A DNA stretch of 64,000 nucleotides from Pseudomonadota bacterium (GTDB lineage: Bacteria; Pseudomonadota; Gammaproteobacteria; Burkholderiales; Methylophilaceae), in the NCBI GenBank assembly GCA_020053735.1, contig JAGVMP010000009.1, positions 124,001 through 188,000 on the forward strand, given 5' to 3'. The first letter of the stretch is position 1. Each line of letters begins with the position of its first letter. The notes beneath the pieces are model-generated. The model made no database searches, was not told the origin of the DNA, and saw only the letters and a program-made list of their open reading frames with translations. A program made the position numbers and the translations under genes. Below are positions 9,234 to 17,537 of this stretch, piece by piece.

Positions 9234-9784
9234 TGGTTGAAACGATTATTTCAACCATCAGCTTGACGGGTGTGCCCCATGTGACGCCATTTGGTGTGAA
9301 ATACGAGGATGATTTTATAGTCATTTCGCCTTACAAGCCATCAACGACCTTGGACAATATTCTCGCCACCAAATGTGCTGTAATGAACTTAACGGATGAT
9401 GTGCGCGTATTTGCTGGCGCGCTGACAAACAGGCAGCCTTGGCGGCTAATGCAAGCTGATAAAATCATAGCTGGTAGGCTGACGGATTGTTTGGCACACG
9501 TAGAGTTGGAATTAGTAGAAGTGCGCGATGATGCGACCCGGCCAGAGTTGCTGATGAAAAAAGTAGCAGAATTTAATCATCAGCCGTTTGCAGGTTTTAA
9601 TCGTGCGCAAGCTGCTGTGATAGAGCTAGCGGTATTGGTGAGCCGTTTACACTTGTTGCCACGCGATAAAATTGAAAACGAAATGCAGTACTTGCAAATC
9701 GCCATTGATAAAACAGCGGGTGAGCGCGAAAAAGAAGCATGGACTTGGCTGACTAAAAAAATAGACGATTTTTATACCAATTAA
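9230..9784 (+). CDS. DUF447 domain protein, split-barrel flavin-binding-like
   Basis: The 184-residue product matches the DUF447 family. Its N-terminal half (ETIISTISLTGVPHVTPFGV, then VISPYKPSTTLDN) resembles the FMN-binding split barrel of flavin reductases. DUF447 genes co-occur with H4MPT/methanofuran genes in archaea and methylotrophs, but the reaction is not known to me. It overlaps the DHPS-like gene by 4 nt and is followed 21 nt later by mfnB, so it is almost certainly in the same transcript. Confidence 0.78.
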   Translation: MMVETIISTISLTGVPHVTPFGVKYEDDFIVISPYKPSTTLDNILATKCAVMNLTDDVRVFAGALTNRQPWRLMQADKIIAGRLTDCLAHVELELVEVRDDATRPELLMKKVAEFNHQPFAGFNRAQAAVIELAVLVSRLHLLPRDKIENEMQYLQIAIDKTAGEREKEAWTWLTKKIDDFYTN

Positions 9785-9805
9785 TTTTTACAATTACCAA
9801 AAAGT

Positions 9806-10519
9806 ATGACGCAGCTATTAATTAGCGTAAAAAATATTGAAGAAGCCATGATTGCAGTTCTTGCAGGCGTAGATATTATTGACTTGAAAGACCCAAATCT
9901 GGGCGCACTTGGCGCGCTAGATTTGGATTCAACACGCGAAATCGTGCGAAAAATCTATGGCCGCGCCCTGATTAGCGCTACAGTGGGCGAACAGCACACC
10001 AGCATAGATGAGCTTGTGGCTGACATTCAATTACGGGCTGATGCAGGCGTAGATATTGTTAAAATTGCCGTGTCTGACTTGTTTTACCAGGCCTATTTTT
10101 ATGATGCAGTTGCCCGGCTAACAAGAGCAGGCGTAAAGATAGTCGTCGTGTTTTTTGCAGATGAAGAAATAAACCTCAATTTACTGCCAGCACTCAAAAA
10201 TGCAGGTGTTTATGGTGCGATGTTAGATACCAAAAATAAGCATAAAAATTTGTTGCAAGTACAACCTCAACAGGCGCTAGTTTTATTTACACAGCTATGC
10301 CACCAATATCAATTAAAATCAGGTTTGGCTGGTTCATTACAACCACAACATATAGATCATCTTACCGAAATAAATTCAACATATATCGGTTTTAGAGGCG
10401 GTGTTTGTGATAATTCGCTGCGAAAGTCTGCCCTAAATCAGATTAAAGTGCGTGAATTGATAAGCATGTTGCGAAATGGCAACAAAAACCGCATAGAAAC
10501 TCAATTAATCTTGGCTTAA
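9806..10519 (+). CDS. mfnB: (5-formylfuran-3-yl)methyl phosphate synthase MfnB
   Basis: MfnB condenses two glyceraldehyde-3-phosphate molecules into the furan ring precursor of methanofuran. The 237-residue sequence starts LLISVKNIEEAMIAVLAGVDIIDLKDPNLGALG, the hallmark of the family (formerly DUF556). It has the expected Lys residues in IDLKDP and VKIAVSD and a TIM-barrel pattern. It is the last gene of the four-gene cluster. The ATG has no strong ribosome binding site, consistent with coupling to the upstream gene. Confidence 0.88.
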   Translation: MTQLLISVKNIEEAMIAVLAGVDIIDLKDPNLGALGALDLDSTREIVRKIYGRALISATVGEQHTSIDELVADIQLRADAGVDIVKIAVSDLFYQAYFYDAVARLTRAGVKIVVVFFADEEINLNLLPALKNAGVYGAMLDTKNKHKNLLQVQPQQALVLFTQLCHQYQLKSGLAGSLQPQHIDHLTEINSTYIGFRGGVCDNSLRKSALNQIKVRELISMLRNGNKNRIETQLILA

Positions 10520-10521
10520 CG

Positions 10522-10550
10522 TTGCATACTTAATATAGATTAAGTATAGT
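10522..10550 (+). promoter_or_regulatory. Sigma-70-like promoter with embedded perfect palindrome, upstream of ompA-like gene
   Basis: TTGCAT (10522-10527) and TATAGT (10545-10550) are separated by 17 bp, a near-consensus sigma-70 pair. The spacer is almost entirely occupied by a perfect inverted repeat with 9-bp arms (ATACTTAAT and ATTAAGTAT) around a 4-bp centre at 10526-10547. That placement would suit a dimeric repressor operator. No regulator gene is adjacent. Confidence 0.6.
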
Positions 10551-10608
10551 AAAATCATAGTCTTTAGCAATATGAGTTAGTTCACGTTTTACAACAAGGA
10601 GTTTAATA

Positions 10609-11715
10609 ATGAATAAGAAATTAGTTGGTTTAGCAGTTGCAGCAACTTTAGGCTTAACAGCACTTACAGCGTCTGCTGAAGATATGTTCCGCGGTGCTTG
10701 GTATGCTGTACCAGGCGTTAGCTATATGAATACAGACAGTGATTTGGATGCTGATAATGGTGCTGGTGGTTTCATTAGCATTGGTAAAGAACTATCACCA
10801 AGCTGGGATTTGCAAGGCCGCCTAGGCTATAACCGTGCTGATGAAGATTTAGGTTTAGGTCTTGGTGAAAGCGGTAAATACAAATCTACACAACTAGGTT
10901 TAGATGCGCTTTATATGTTTAGCCGTGATAAATTCCGCCCATTCTTATTGGCAGGTTTAGGCGCAACTAGAAACGACGTAGACTATAAAATCCCTGGCTT
11001 TGATGTTGATGGTAAAAAAACATCATGGTTGGCAAGTTTAGGTTTAGGTGCGCAATACCTGTTTAGCGACAAATTCGGCGTACAAGCTGATTTACGTCAT
11101 CAATGGAGTCGTGCAGATGCTAAAATTACAAACTTAGCAACTGGCGTAAGTTCTGGCGAAGACGGCGGCATCGGCAACACATTGTTCAACTTAGGTGGTA
11201 TCTTCCGTTTTGGTGCACCAGCTCCAGTAGTGGCTGAAGCAGCGCCAGAGCCAGCACCAATCGCAGCCGCACCAGAGTCAGCACCAATCGCAGCCGCACC
11301 AGAGCCAGTAAAATGTACACCACAAATGGATACCATCACAGTGGGTGCTGAAAAACTATTTGGTTTTGACAAGGCTAACATTAGTGATGAGGGTAAAGAT
11401 GCTCTAAATGAGGCTGCTGCTAAAATTAAAGCAAACCCTGAATTGAAAGCAGTGATTGTTACTGGTCACACAGATCGTATTGGTTCTGACGCATATAACC
11501 AAAAACTTTCTGAGCGCCGTGCTCATTTAGTAAAAGATTACTTGGCTGCGCAAGGTGTTGATCCATCTATTATCGAAGCAGTTGGTAAAGGTGAGTCAGA
11601 GCCAGTGGTGCAGTGTACTGGTAACAAAGCAACTAAAAAATTGATTGAGTGCTTACAACCTAACCGTCGCGTAATAATTCAAGCCGAAGGTCAAAAAGAA
11701 ACAGGTTGTAACTAA
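10609..11715 (+). CDS. OmpA-family outer membrane protein
   Basis: The 368-residue protein has a Sec signal peptide ending ALTASAED. An eight-strand-barrel-like N-terminal domain follows (about residues 30-205), then a Pro/Ala-rich linker. The C-terminal OmpA/MotB peptidoglycan-binding domain has GHTDRIGSDAYNQKLSERRA near residues 285-305. It probably anchors the outer membrane to the cell wall. The codons look optimised for high expression, an AAGGAG site precedes the ATG, and a strong terminator follows. Two Cys pairs in the C-terminal domain could form disulphides. Confidence 0.9.
   Translation: MNKKLVGLAVAATLGLTALTASAEDMFRGAWYAVPGVSYMNTDSDLDADNGAGGFISIGKELSPSWDLQGRLGYNRADEDLGLGLGESGKYKSTQLGLDALYMFSRDKFRPFLLAGLGATRNDVDYKIPGFDVDGKKTSWLASLGLGAQYLFSDKFGVQADLRHQWSRADAKITNLATGVSSGEDGGIGNTLFNLGGIFRFGAPAPVVAEAAPEPAPIAAAPESAPIAAAPEPVKCTPQMDTITVGAEKLFGFDKANISDEGKDALNEAAAKIKANPELKAVIVTGHTDRIGSDAYNQKLSERRAHLVKDYLAAQGVDPSIIEAVGKGESEPVVQCTGNKATKKLIECLQPNRRVIIQAEGQKETGCN
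11248..11307 (+). repeat. 27-bp tandem repeat encoding Pro/Ala linker
   Basis: Two full 27-bp units (11248-11274 and 11275-11301), identical except for one base, and a partial third unit encode EPAPIAAAP, ESAPIAAAP and EP. This in-frame minisatellite forms the interdomain hinge of the OmpA-like protein. Copy number could vary without a frameshift. Confidence 0.85.
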
Positions 11716-11742
11716 GTAACAGTTTTAAGTAATAAGTAGTTT

Positions 11743-11770
11743 AAAAAACCCCGCATTGCGGGGTTTTTTA
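11743..11770 (+). terminator. Rho-independent terminator after ompA-like gene
   Basis: AAAAAACCCCGCATTGCGGG followed by GTTTTTTA forms a stem with a CCCCGC/GCGGGG core and a flanking A/T tract. It sits 28 nt after the ompA-like stop codon. The A-tract makes it potentially bidirectional. Confidence 0.92.
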
Positions 11771-11817
11771 TTGTTTACGATTTAGAATGGGTTGCTTTAA
11801 GCCGCTATAATAAACAT

Positions 11818-13191
11818 ATGGTTGAAAATCTCACAACACTACATTTAGTTAAAGATATAGTTAAAGTCGATTTAATTATCAGCGCACGCTGGCTTTGCCC
11901 AATTGTCCCTAAAGATATTTTATTAGAAAACCATGTAGTGGTGATTCAAGCTGGCGTCATCATTGCTATTTGTCCAATTGCTGATAGCCACCATTACCAA
12001 GCCTCTGAAACAATTATATTAGAAGAGCATGTATTAATTCCTGGGCTAATTAATTTGCATACGCACGCTGCAATGAGCTTGATGCGTGGCTTAGCAGATG
12101 ATGTGCCGCTAATGCCTTGGCTGGAGCAGCATATATGGCCTGCAGAGCACGCGGTGGTTTCGCAGAGTTTTGTGCGCGACGGTACCTTGTTAGCTTGTGC
12201 AGAAATGTTGAGTGGCGGCATTACTACTTTTAACGATATGTATTTTTACCCACTTGCGGCTGCTGAAGCTGCGGTGCAAATGGGTATGCGTGCAAATTTA
12301 GGTTTGGTGGTACTTGAGTTCCCTACCAATTATGCCAATGATGCCGAGGACTATATCGACAAAGGCACGTCTGCCAAAGATAAATTACGAGATGAGTCTT
12401 TAATTAGTTTTAGCTTTGCGCCGCATGCACCTTACACCGTTACAGATGCGACTTTTTCACAAATTAATACCTTGAGCGCTCAGTTAGATATCGGCATCCA
12501 CACACATTTACACGAAACGCAGGCTGAAATCACCCAAAGCGAACAAAGCTATGGCATGCGCCCAATAGCGCGCTTGGCTAATCTGGGTTTGTTAAATAGC
12601 ACAGTTACCTTGGCGCATTGCGTGCATTTAAATACGGCAGAAATTAAATTACTAGCCGCACACGGCTGCAGCATTGCGCACTGTCCTAGTTCTAATTTAA
12701 AGTTGGCTTCTGGCATTGCACCAATCACTGAGTATGCTAAGCAAGGTATTAATATTGGTTTAGGCACAGATGGTGCGGCTAGTAATAATCGGCTCGATAT
12801 GTTTGCCGAGATGCGCTTGGCAGCTCTACTGGCAAAAGGGCAGAGTGGGGACGCGACCGCAATTTCGGCACATCAGGCCCTAGCAATGGCTACCATTAAC
12901 GGTGCGAAAGCATTGAATTTAAGTGATAAAATAGGCTCAATAGAAGTGGGCAAGTTGGCAGATTTAACTGCGGTGAAGCTTGTAGATATTGCAATACAAC
13001 CTTGTTTTGATGTGGTTTCACATTTGGTGTATGTAGCCGGGCGCGAGCATGTCAGTCATGTATGGGTAAACGGCGATTTAAAGTTTCATCGTCCACAACA
13101 AGGCGACGGCCTGTATAGTCAGGTTGAGCCGCAGGAGTTGGGCGATATTATTAATAAATGGCAAACTAAACTAGGTGAATTTAAAGCATGA
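11818..13191 (+). CDS. mtaD: Amidohydrolase, 5-methylthioadenosine/S-adenosylhomocysteine deaminase type
   Basis: The 457-residue protein is a TRZ/ATZ-type metal-dependent hydrolase. It has the metal site [14 protein letters not shown] (HxH near residues 80-82), a central HLHETQAE, a downstream LAHC, and [11 protein letters not shown] carrying the catalytic Asp. Members deaminate 5'-methylthioadenosine or S-adenosylhomocysteine. The exact substrate cannot be fixed by sequence, but the downstream neighbour ubiG, a SAM-dependent methyltransferase, makes salvage of its product plausible. The stop overlaps the ubiG start by 4 nt. Confidence 0.85.
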   Translation: MVENLTTLHLVKDIVKVDLIISARWLCPIVPKDILLENHVVVIQAGVIIAICPIADSHHYQASETIILEEHVLIPGLINLHTHAAMSLMRGLADDVPLMPWLEQHIWPAEHAVVSQSFVRDGTLLACAEMLSGGITTFNDMYFYPLAAAEAAVQMGMRANLGLVVLEFPTNYANDAEDYIDKGTSAKDKLRDESLISFSFAPHAPYTVTDATFSQINTLSAQLDIGIHTHLHETQAEITQSEQSYGMRPIARLANLGLLNSTVTLAHCVHLNTAEIKLLAAHGCSIAHCPSSNLKLASGIAPITEYAKQGINIGLGTDGAASNNRLDMFAEMRLAALLAKGQSGDATAISAHQALAMATINGAKALNLSDKIGSIEVGKLADLTAVKLVDIAIQPCFDVVSHLVYVAGREHVSHVWVNGDLKFHRPQQGDGLYSQVEPQELGDIINKWQTKLGEFKA

Positions 13192-13886
13192 CAATTAATG
13201 CAGATGTAGCTGAGCTGAATAAATTCAGCGAGTTAGCGCATAAGTGGTGGGATAAAGGCAGTGAGTTTAAGCCGCTGCATGATATCAATCCGCTACGTTT
13301 AAACTATATTGACCAAGCCGTTAACTTAAACGGGAAAACGGTACTGGATGTAGGCTGCGGCGGTGGCATTTTAAGCGAATCAATGGCACAAAAAGGCGCT
13401 ACTGTAATGGGGATTGATTTAGGTGAAAAGGCCCTAAAAGTAGCGCAGCTACACAGCTTAGAAAGCGGTGTTGCGGTAGATTATCAATTGATTGCTGTGG
13501 AAGCATTAGCTGAAAAACAGCCAGCCAGCTTTGATGTCGTGACTTGCTTAGAGATGCTCGAGCACGTACCTAATCCTGCTAGCGTAATTGCAGCTTGCGC
13601 CAAGCTAGTGAAGCCAGATGGCCACGTATTTTTTTCTACCATTAATCGCAATCCAAAATCTTATTTTTTTGCGGTTATTGGTGCGGAGTATGTGCTGAAT
13701 ATGTTGCCGCGTGGCACACATGATTATGCTAAGTTTATTAAGCCCTCTGAATTGGCAAGTTGGATGCGGCCTGCAGGCTTGTCGCTACAGCATCAAATTG
13801 GCATGAGTTACAATCCAATTACCCAGCATTATTGGCTGGGCGACGATGTCAGCGTCAATTACATGATGCACACTATCAAGACATAA
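13188..13886 (+). CDS. ubiG: Ubiquinone biosynthesis O-methyltransferase UbiG
   Basis: UbiG performs both O-methylations in ubiquinone synthesis using SAM. The 232-residue protein shows the SAM-binding motif [16 protein letters not shown] near residues 49-64, EMLEHVPNP and the family segment [12 protein letters not shown]. The N-terminus ([19 protein letters not shown]) is typical. It overlaps mtaD by 4 nt and is followed 17 nt later by gph, a frequent betaproteobacterial ubiG-gph pairing. Confidence 0.95.
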   Translation: MTINADVAELNKFSELAHKWWDKGSEFKPLHDINPLRLNYIDQAVNLNGKTVLDVGCGGGILSESMAQKGATVMGIDLGEKALKVAQLHSLESGVAVDYQLIAVEALAEKQPASFDVVTCLEMLEHVPNPASVIAACAKLVKPDGHVFFSTINRNPKSYFFAVIGAEYVLNMLPRGTHDYAKFIKPSELASWMRPAGLSLQHQIGMSYNPITQHYWLGDDVSVNYMMHTIKT

Positions 13887-13903
13887 TCTAAAAGACTTCA
13901 CGT

Positions 13904-14566
13904 TTGATTAACACCATTTTATTTGACCTCGATGGCACGCTTGTGGATACCGCACCAGACTTAGGTTATGCACTGAATATTCAATTGCAGCGACATGGTA
14001 AGCCTATGTTGCCTGATGCGAAAATTCGCCCGTTTGCCTCACATGGTTCGCGTGGCCTCCTTGGTTTGGGCTTTGGCATTACGCCAGCAGATACTAACTT
14101 TACTGCCATGCGCGATGAGTATTTAAGCATTTATGACACTGTGTTTACGCGCAGCCCAGTGTTGCTGTCTGGTATTGCCGATTTACTGCAAGCCATTGAA
14201 CATAAAGGTTTGAAATGGGGGATTGTCACTAACAAGCCACGTCGTTTTACTCGGCGTTTGATAACTAGTATGGGTTTGCAAGAGCGGGCAGCCTGTGTGG
14301 TGAGTGGTGACGACGCGCCGCAGCCAAAACCATCGCCTGCAACGCTGCTCATGGCATGTGAGCAAATCGGTGTTATGCCTGAACAGTGTGTTTACGTAGG
14401 GGATGCTGAGCGTGATATTCAAGCAGGTAAAGCGGCTGGTATACAAACGGTGGTGGCTTTGTTTGGCTATATTGATGCAAGCGACAAGCCAGCAGAGTGG
14501 GGCGCAGATATAATGATTAGCGAGCCTAGCGAGTTATTAAATGCGCTAGATGCTTCTCGGGTCTAA
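13904..14566 (+). CDS. gph: Phosphoglycolate phosphatase-type HAD hydrolase
   Basis: The 220-residue HAD-family protein has motif I FDLDGTLVDTAPD with the nucleophile Asp, motif II in WGIVTNKP, and motifs III/IV with Lys in QPKPSP and YVGDAERDIQAGKAAG. It probably hydrolyses 2-phosphoglycolate. In many Betaproteobacteria the homologue next to ubiG is annotated this way, although MupP-like activity on a cell-wall recycling intermediate is an alternative. The start appears to be TTG. Confidence 0.85.
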   Translation: MINTILFDLDGTLVDTAPDLGYALNIQLQRHGKPMLPDAKIRPFASHGSRGLLGLGFGITPADTNFTAMRDEYLSIYDTVFTRSPVLLSGIADLLQAIEHKGLKWGIVTNKPRRFTRRLITSMGLQERAACVVSGDDAPQPKPSPATLLMACEQIGVMPEQCVYVGDAERDIQAGKAAGIQTVVALFGYIDASDKPAEWGADIMISEPSELLNALDASRV

Positions 14567-14576
14567 ATCCCGAATA

Positions 14577-14644
14577 TTAAAGTTGTTTTCGACCTAGTAG
14601 CGCCATTGATCTAAAGCTGCTTTCTGCCAAGTAGCGCCATTGAT
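14577..14644 (-). repeat. Synonymously diverged duplicate of the recR 3' end
   Basis: Reading the minus strand, recR ends ATGGCGCTACTTGGCAGAAA then GCAGCTTTAG. Immediately after comes ATGGCGCTACTAGGTCGAAA then ACAACTTTAA. Both read MALLGRKQL-stop. Six of ten codons differ, all synonymously, including TAG versus TAA. The outer copy (14577-14610) is untranslated remnant sequence. Confidence 0.85.
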
Positions 14645-15222
14645 AAAGTCCCACTATCCACATATTCAATCTCGCCACCCATGGGTAAGCCTCGCGCAAT
14701 ACGGCTAACTGCGATGCCGCGTGTTTTGAGTAGCTCGCTAATATAGTGCGCTGTTGCTTCACCTTCCACCGTGTAATTGGTAGCTAGAATCACCTCTTTG
14801 ACTTGACCTTGATTATTAGCACCATCTTGCGCACGCTTAATGAGTTTATCTAGATTAATTTCTTTTGGACCGATGCCGTCCAAAGGTGAAAGCCTGCCCA
14901 TCAACACAAAATACATGCCTGTATAAGAATGAGTTTGCTCCATCATCATTAAATCGGTAGGCATTTCCACAACGCAAAGTTGTGTCGCATCTCGTTTTTC
15001 AGATGTACACAGCGGACAAATAGCGCTTTCTGAAAAGTTATTGCACAAGGTGCAATGCCCCAGCACTTGCAGCGCGTTTTGCATTGATAGGGCCAGACTA
15101 TTAGCCCCTTTTCTATCGCGTTGTAATAAGTAATACGCCATGCGGAGCGCCGATTTTGGCCCTACACCTGGCAAACAACGCAAAGCATCAATCAGCTGCT
15201 CTAAGGCGGGTGGGTTGTTCAC
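14611..15222 (-). CDS. recR: Recombination mediator RecR
   Basis: RecR works with RecO/RecF to load RecA at gaps. The 203-residue protein has the helix-hairpin-helix [17 protein letters not shown], a C4 zinc finger ([16 protein letters not shown]) and a TOPRIM domain starting around [14 protein letters not shown]. It ends with a Walker-like [23 protein letters not shown]. The start is GTG. The C-terminal codons are followed by a second, synonymously different copy of the same sequence (see the repeat entry). ybaB and dnaX lie upstream on the same strand, the classic dnaX-ybaB-recR operon. Confidence 0.96.
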   Translation of the reverse strand: MNNPPALEQLIDALRCLPGVGPKSALRMAYYLLQRDRKGANSLALSMQNALQVLGHCTLCNNFSESAICPLCTSEKRDATQLCVVEMPTDLMMMEQTHSYTGMYFVLMGRLSPLDGIGPKEINLDKLIKRAQDGANNQGQVKEVILATNYTVEGEATAHYISELLKTRGIAVSRIARGLPMGGEIEYVDSGTLSMALLGRKQL

Positions 15223-15231
15223 GCTAATTAT

Positions 15232-15540
15232 TTAAAATGGTAGCTTGAACCCTGCAGGCATCATCCCACTCATGCGCGCATTTGAGGTTGCTTCGGCTTT
15301 AGCACGTGCATCATTGAGTGCAATCAGCAACAAATCTTCTAGAGTTTCGCGGTCGTCCATCGCGGCGTTATCAATCATCACGCGTTTTACTGTGTTATTG
15401 CAAGTCATACTTATTTTTACCATGCCATTGCTGGCTGTACCTTCCACCAGTGTTTCCGCAAGTTCGGCTTGTGCCTTTTGCATATTGGCTTGCATCATTT
15501 GGGCCTGCTTCATCATATTGCCCATGCCACCTTTCATCAT
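15232..15540 (-). CDS. ybaB: Nucleoid-associated protein YbaB/EbfC
   Basis: This 102-residue small DNA-binding protein begins with a Met/Gln-rich helix (GGMGNMMKQAQMMQANMQKAQ) and contains VEGTASNGMVKISMTCNN, typical of the YbaB/EbfC family. It forms dimers that bind DNA and influence nucleoid structure. It sits between dnaX (18 nt upstream) and recR (9 nt downstream). Two Met codons at the N-terminus leave the exact start uncertain by a few residues; a GGAGAACAG-like site precedes the first. Confidence 0.94.
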   Translation of the reverse strand: MMKGGMGNMMKQAQMMQANMQKAQAELAETLVEGTASNGMVKISMTCNNTVKRVMIDNAAMDDRETLEDLLLIALNDARAKAEATSNARMSGMMPAGFKLPF

Positions 15541-15558
15541 ACTGTTCTCCTCATTTTC

Positions 15559-17292
15559 TTAAACAGGTTTTATTGAGTTAGGGATAATTTGCGCTCCTAA
15601 ATCATTCATCAATGCTTTTACAAAGTCATCATTCATAATGGCAGCTTCTGCCCCCGATTGAATCACCGCTTTTTCATTGGCATTTTGCTTAGCGGGTGTG
15701 ACAATTTCTGTGTGTGTATCGCTGGCCACAGCAATATTTAATCGTATTTTGCGACCGAAATAGTCGTTAATGGCATTGGCTAATTTGTCTTGATAACTGG
15801 GGCTGATGAGGTGCTTTTGTGCACTGGCCACGCGTAAATTTATGCTGTGTTCATCGTAACTAACCAATTCACAATTTTGAGCCAGTGCGCGTGCAAGACC
15901 AAGCTTTAGATTTTGTTCGACCAATTTGCGCCAATTGCCATCAAAACTGGCCATGTCTGAAATTGGCACGCTAGAATCCTTATGGGTATTGGTTTCTGGC
16001 GCAGCAGCTTGAATACTAGTGCTGGCTCGTACTGGTTCAGGCGTTGCTTGTTGGTTTAATGGAGCTGCTACTTTTACTGCAGGCGGAGCTACTTTCTCGC
16101 CGTCTTGCGGTGCAAGCGCATTCTTATCTATTGGCGTAACCGCACCTTTTTCTGCTGGCATAAATGCCAACATACGCAATAGCGTCATGGTAAAACCTGC
16201 GTATTCATCTGGCGCAAGGCCAATGTCTCTTCTACCTAAAAGCGCAATTTGGTAATAAAGTTGCACCGTTTCGGCGCTGAGTGTTTGCGCTAAATTCAGT
16301 AGCGCGGCGCGTTCTGGCAAATCGTCAGCAATACTTTGCGGTACGGTTTGTGCAATGGCAATTTGGTGCAGCAAGTTGGCTAAATCATTCAATGCGGCTT
16401 CAAATGACAAGCTACGCGCTTCCATTTGTTTAGCGATTTCGATTATAACGCCACCGCTATTGGCTTTCACGTATGAATAACCAGCTTCAGCTGGTATATT
16501 CTGCGGGGACAACCCTTGCGGTTGCAGGGCAGACAGTATTTCGTATAAATAACTTTGATCAATCGCCCCTAGCATGCTGCGCACTTCTGCCTCGTTCACA
16601 GTTTGGTTACCGTAAGCGATAGCTTGGTCGGTGAGAGACAGCGCATCGCGCATACTGCCTGCCGCTGCGCGCGCAATCAGGTGGATGGCTGTTGGCTCAA
16701 AACTAATCTGTTCTTGGCCAAGTACATGTTTTAAATGTTCCGAAATAGTCGGGCTGGCCATTTGCCGCAAGTTAAATTGCAAACAACGGCTTAGCACGGT
16801 GACAGGTACTTTTTGCGGGTCAGTCGTGCCAAGTATGAATTTAATATGCGCTGGCGGCTCTTCCAGCGTTTTTAGCAGCGCATTAAATGCCTCTTTGGTT
16901 AGCTGGTGTACTTCATCTAGCATGAAAATTTTGAAGCGACCCTGTGTGGGCGCATAAGTGGCTTGCTCGAGCAGCGTGCGCACATCATCAATACCGCGCG
17001 TAGAGGCGGCATTAATCTCAATGTAATCAATAAAACGATCCGCATCAATGCCAGTACAGGCATCACACGCGCCACAAGGTTTGGCGGTGATGCCCGTTTC
17101 GCAATTGAGTGATTTGGCCAAAATACGGGCGAGGGTGGTTTTACCAACGCCACGCGTACCCGTAAACAAATAAGCGTGGTGCAAGCGTTGCTGGTCTAAT
17201 GCGTTGGTGAGCGCACGCACGACGTGGTCTTGCCCTACTAGGTTTTCGAAACTTTTTGGGCGATATTTGCGCGCGAGGACTTGATATGACAT
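15559..17292 (-). CDS. dnaX: DNA polymerase III subunit gamma/tau
   Basis: DnaX is the clamp-loader ATPase subunit that also tethers polymerase and helicase. The 577-residue protein has Walker A GTRGVGKT near residues 45-52, a C4 zinc motif (CETGITAKPCGACDAC), DEVHQLTKEAFNALLK, and an Ala/Pro-rich hinge before the tau C-terminal region. After residue ~254 there is an insertion reading QPQGLSPQNIPA then EAGYSYVKAN. It interrupts the conserved helical domain III sequence between ILSAL and IIEIAKQMEARSLSF. This insertion is encoded by a palindromic repeat found elsewhere in the window. ybaB and recR follow. Confidence 0.96.
   Translation of the reverse strand: MSYQVLARKYRPKSFENLVGQDHVVRALTNALDQQRLHHAYLFTGTRGVGKTTLARILAKSLNCETGITAKPCGACDACTGIDADRFIDYIEINAASTRGIDDVRTLLEQATYAPTQGRFKIFMLDEVHQLTKEAFNALLKTLEEPPAHIKFILGTTDPQKVPVTVLSRCLQFNLRQMASPTISEHLKHVLGQEQISFEPTAIHLIARAAAGSMRDALSLTDQAIAYGNQTVNEAEVRSMLGAIDQSYLYEILSALQPQGLSPQNIPAEAGYSYVKANSGGVIIEIAKQMEARSLSFEAALNDLANLLHQIAIAQTVPQSIADDLPERAALLNLAQTLSAETVQLYYQIALLGRRDIGLAPDEYAGFTMTLLRMLAFMPAEKGAVTPIDKNALAPQDGEKVAPPAVKVAAPLNQQATPEPVRASTSIQAAAPETNTHKDSSVPISDMASFDGNWRKLVEQNLKLGLARALAQNCELVSYDEHSINLRVASAQKHLISPSYQDKLANAINDYFGRKIRLNIAVASDTHTEIVTPAKQNANEKAVIQSGAEAAIMNDDFVKALMNDLGAQIIPNSIKPV
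16459..16530 (-). repeat. Palindromic repeat (module A) in-frame inside dnaX
   Basis: On the minus strand it reads GCCCTGCAACCGCAAGGGTT, GTCCCCGCAGAATATACCAG, CTGAAGCTGGTTATTCATAC and GTGAAAGCCAAT. It contains two potential hairpins: CAACC-gcaag-GGTTG, and a longer one centred on ACCAGCT-GA-AGCTGGT with flanking GAATA/TATTC pairing. It is nearly identical to the copy at 37815-37884, and its second half matches the gltX copy. It is translated as LQPQGLSPQNIPAEAGYSYVKAN. Confidence 0.93.
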
Positions 17293-17405
17293 AAGGTGAA
17301 TTTTAGCTGAAAATCAGCAACATTCCATTGCTAAATCAAAAATAACTAGTGAGGTGTAACAAAATCAAAAAGAACAAGGCAGAGCGTCATATTTACAACT
17401 CAAAC

Positions 17406-17531
17406 CAAAATTTATTTAAACAGTTTAGATGCAAGGCGCACGGAGCGCAGAATCCGAGACAGTATGTTTTATTACGGCGAGGATGCGAGCACCGCGTAAC
17501 GTAGCAGATAGATTGTTTAAATGAATTTTAA
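17406..17531. repeat. MITE-like segment bounded by ~17-bp inverted repeats
   Basis: The left arm AAAATTTATTTAAACAG and the right arm (reverse complement AAAATTCATTTAAACAA) match at all but two or so positions. They enclose about 90 bp of GC-richer sequence (CAAGGCGCACGGAGCGCAGA ... GCGAGCACCGCGTAACG) that can fold imperfectly on itself. There is no coding capacity. It lies between dnaX and the SRP RNA, in the path from the ffs 3' end to dnaX. The shape suggests a small non-autonomous element; no transposase relative is in the window. Confidence 0.5.
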
Positions 17532-17537
17532 TGAAGA

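Noticed and set aside
13765-13790. GCGGCCTGCAGGCTTG in ubiG resembles a module B end.
   Set aside because: It lacks the AATATCCAT core and fits the normal UbiG reading (MRPAGL).
14577-14762. 61-aa minus-strand ORF overlapping the recR end.
   Set aside because: Only its last ten codons are meaningful (the duplicated recR tail). The rest is recR read in another frame.
15245-15581. Plus-strand ORFs of 105 and 87 aa opposite ybaB.
   Set aside because: They are antisense to the conserved dnaX-ybaB-recR operon and their sequence looks like reverse translation of ybaB.
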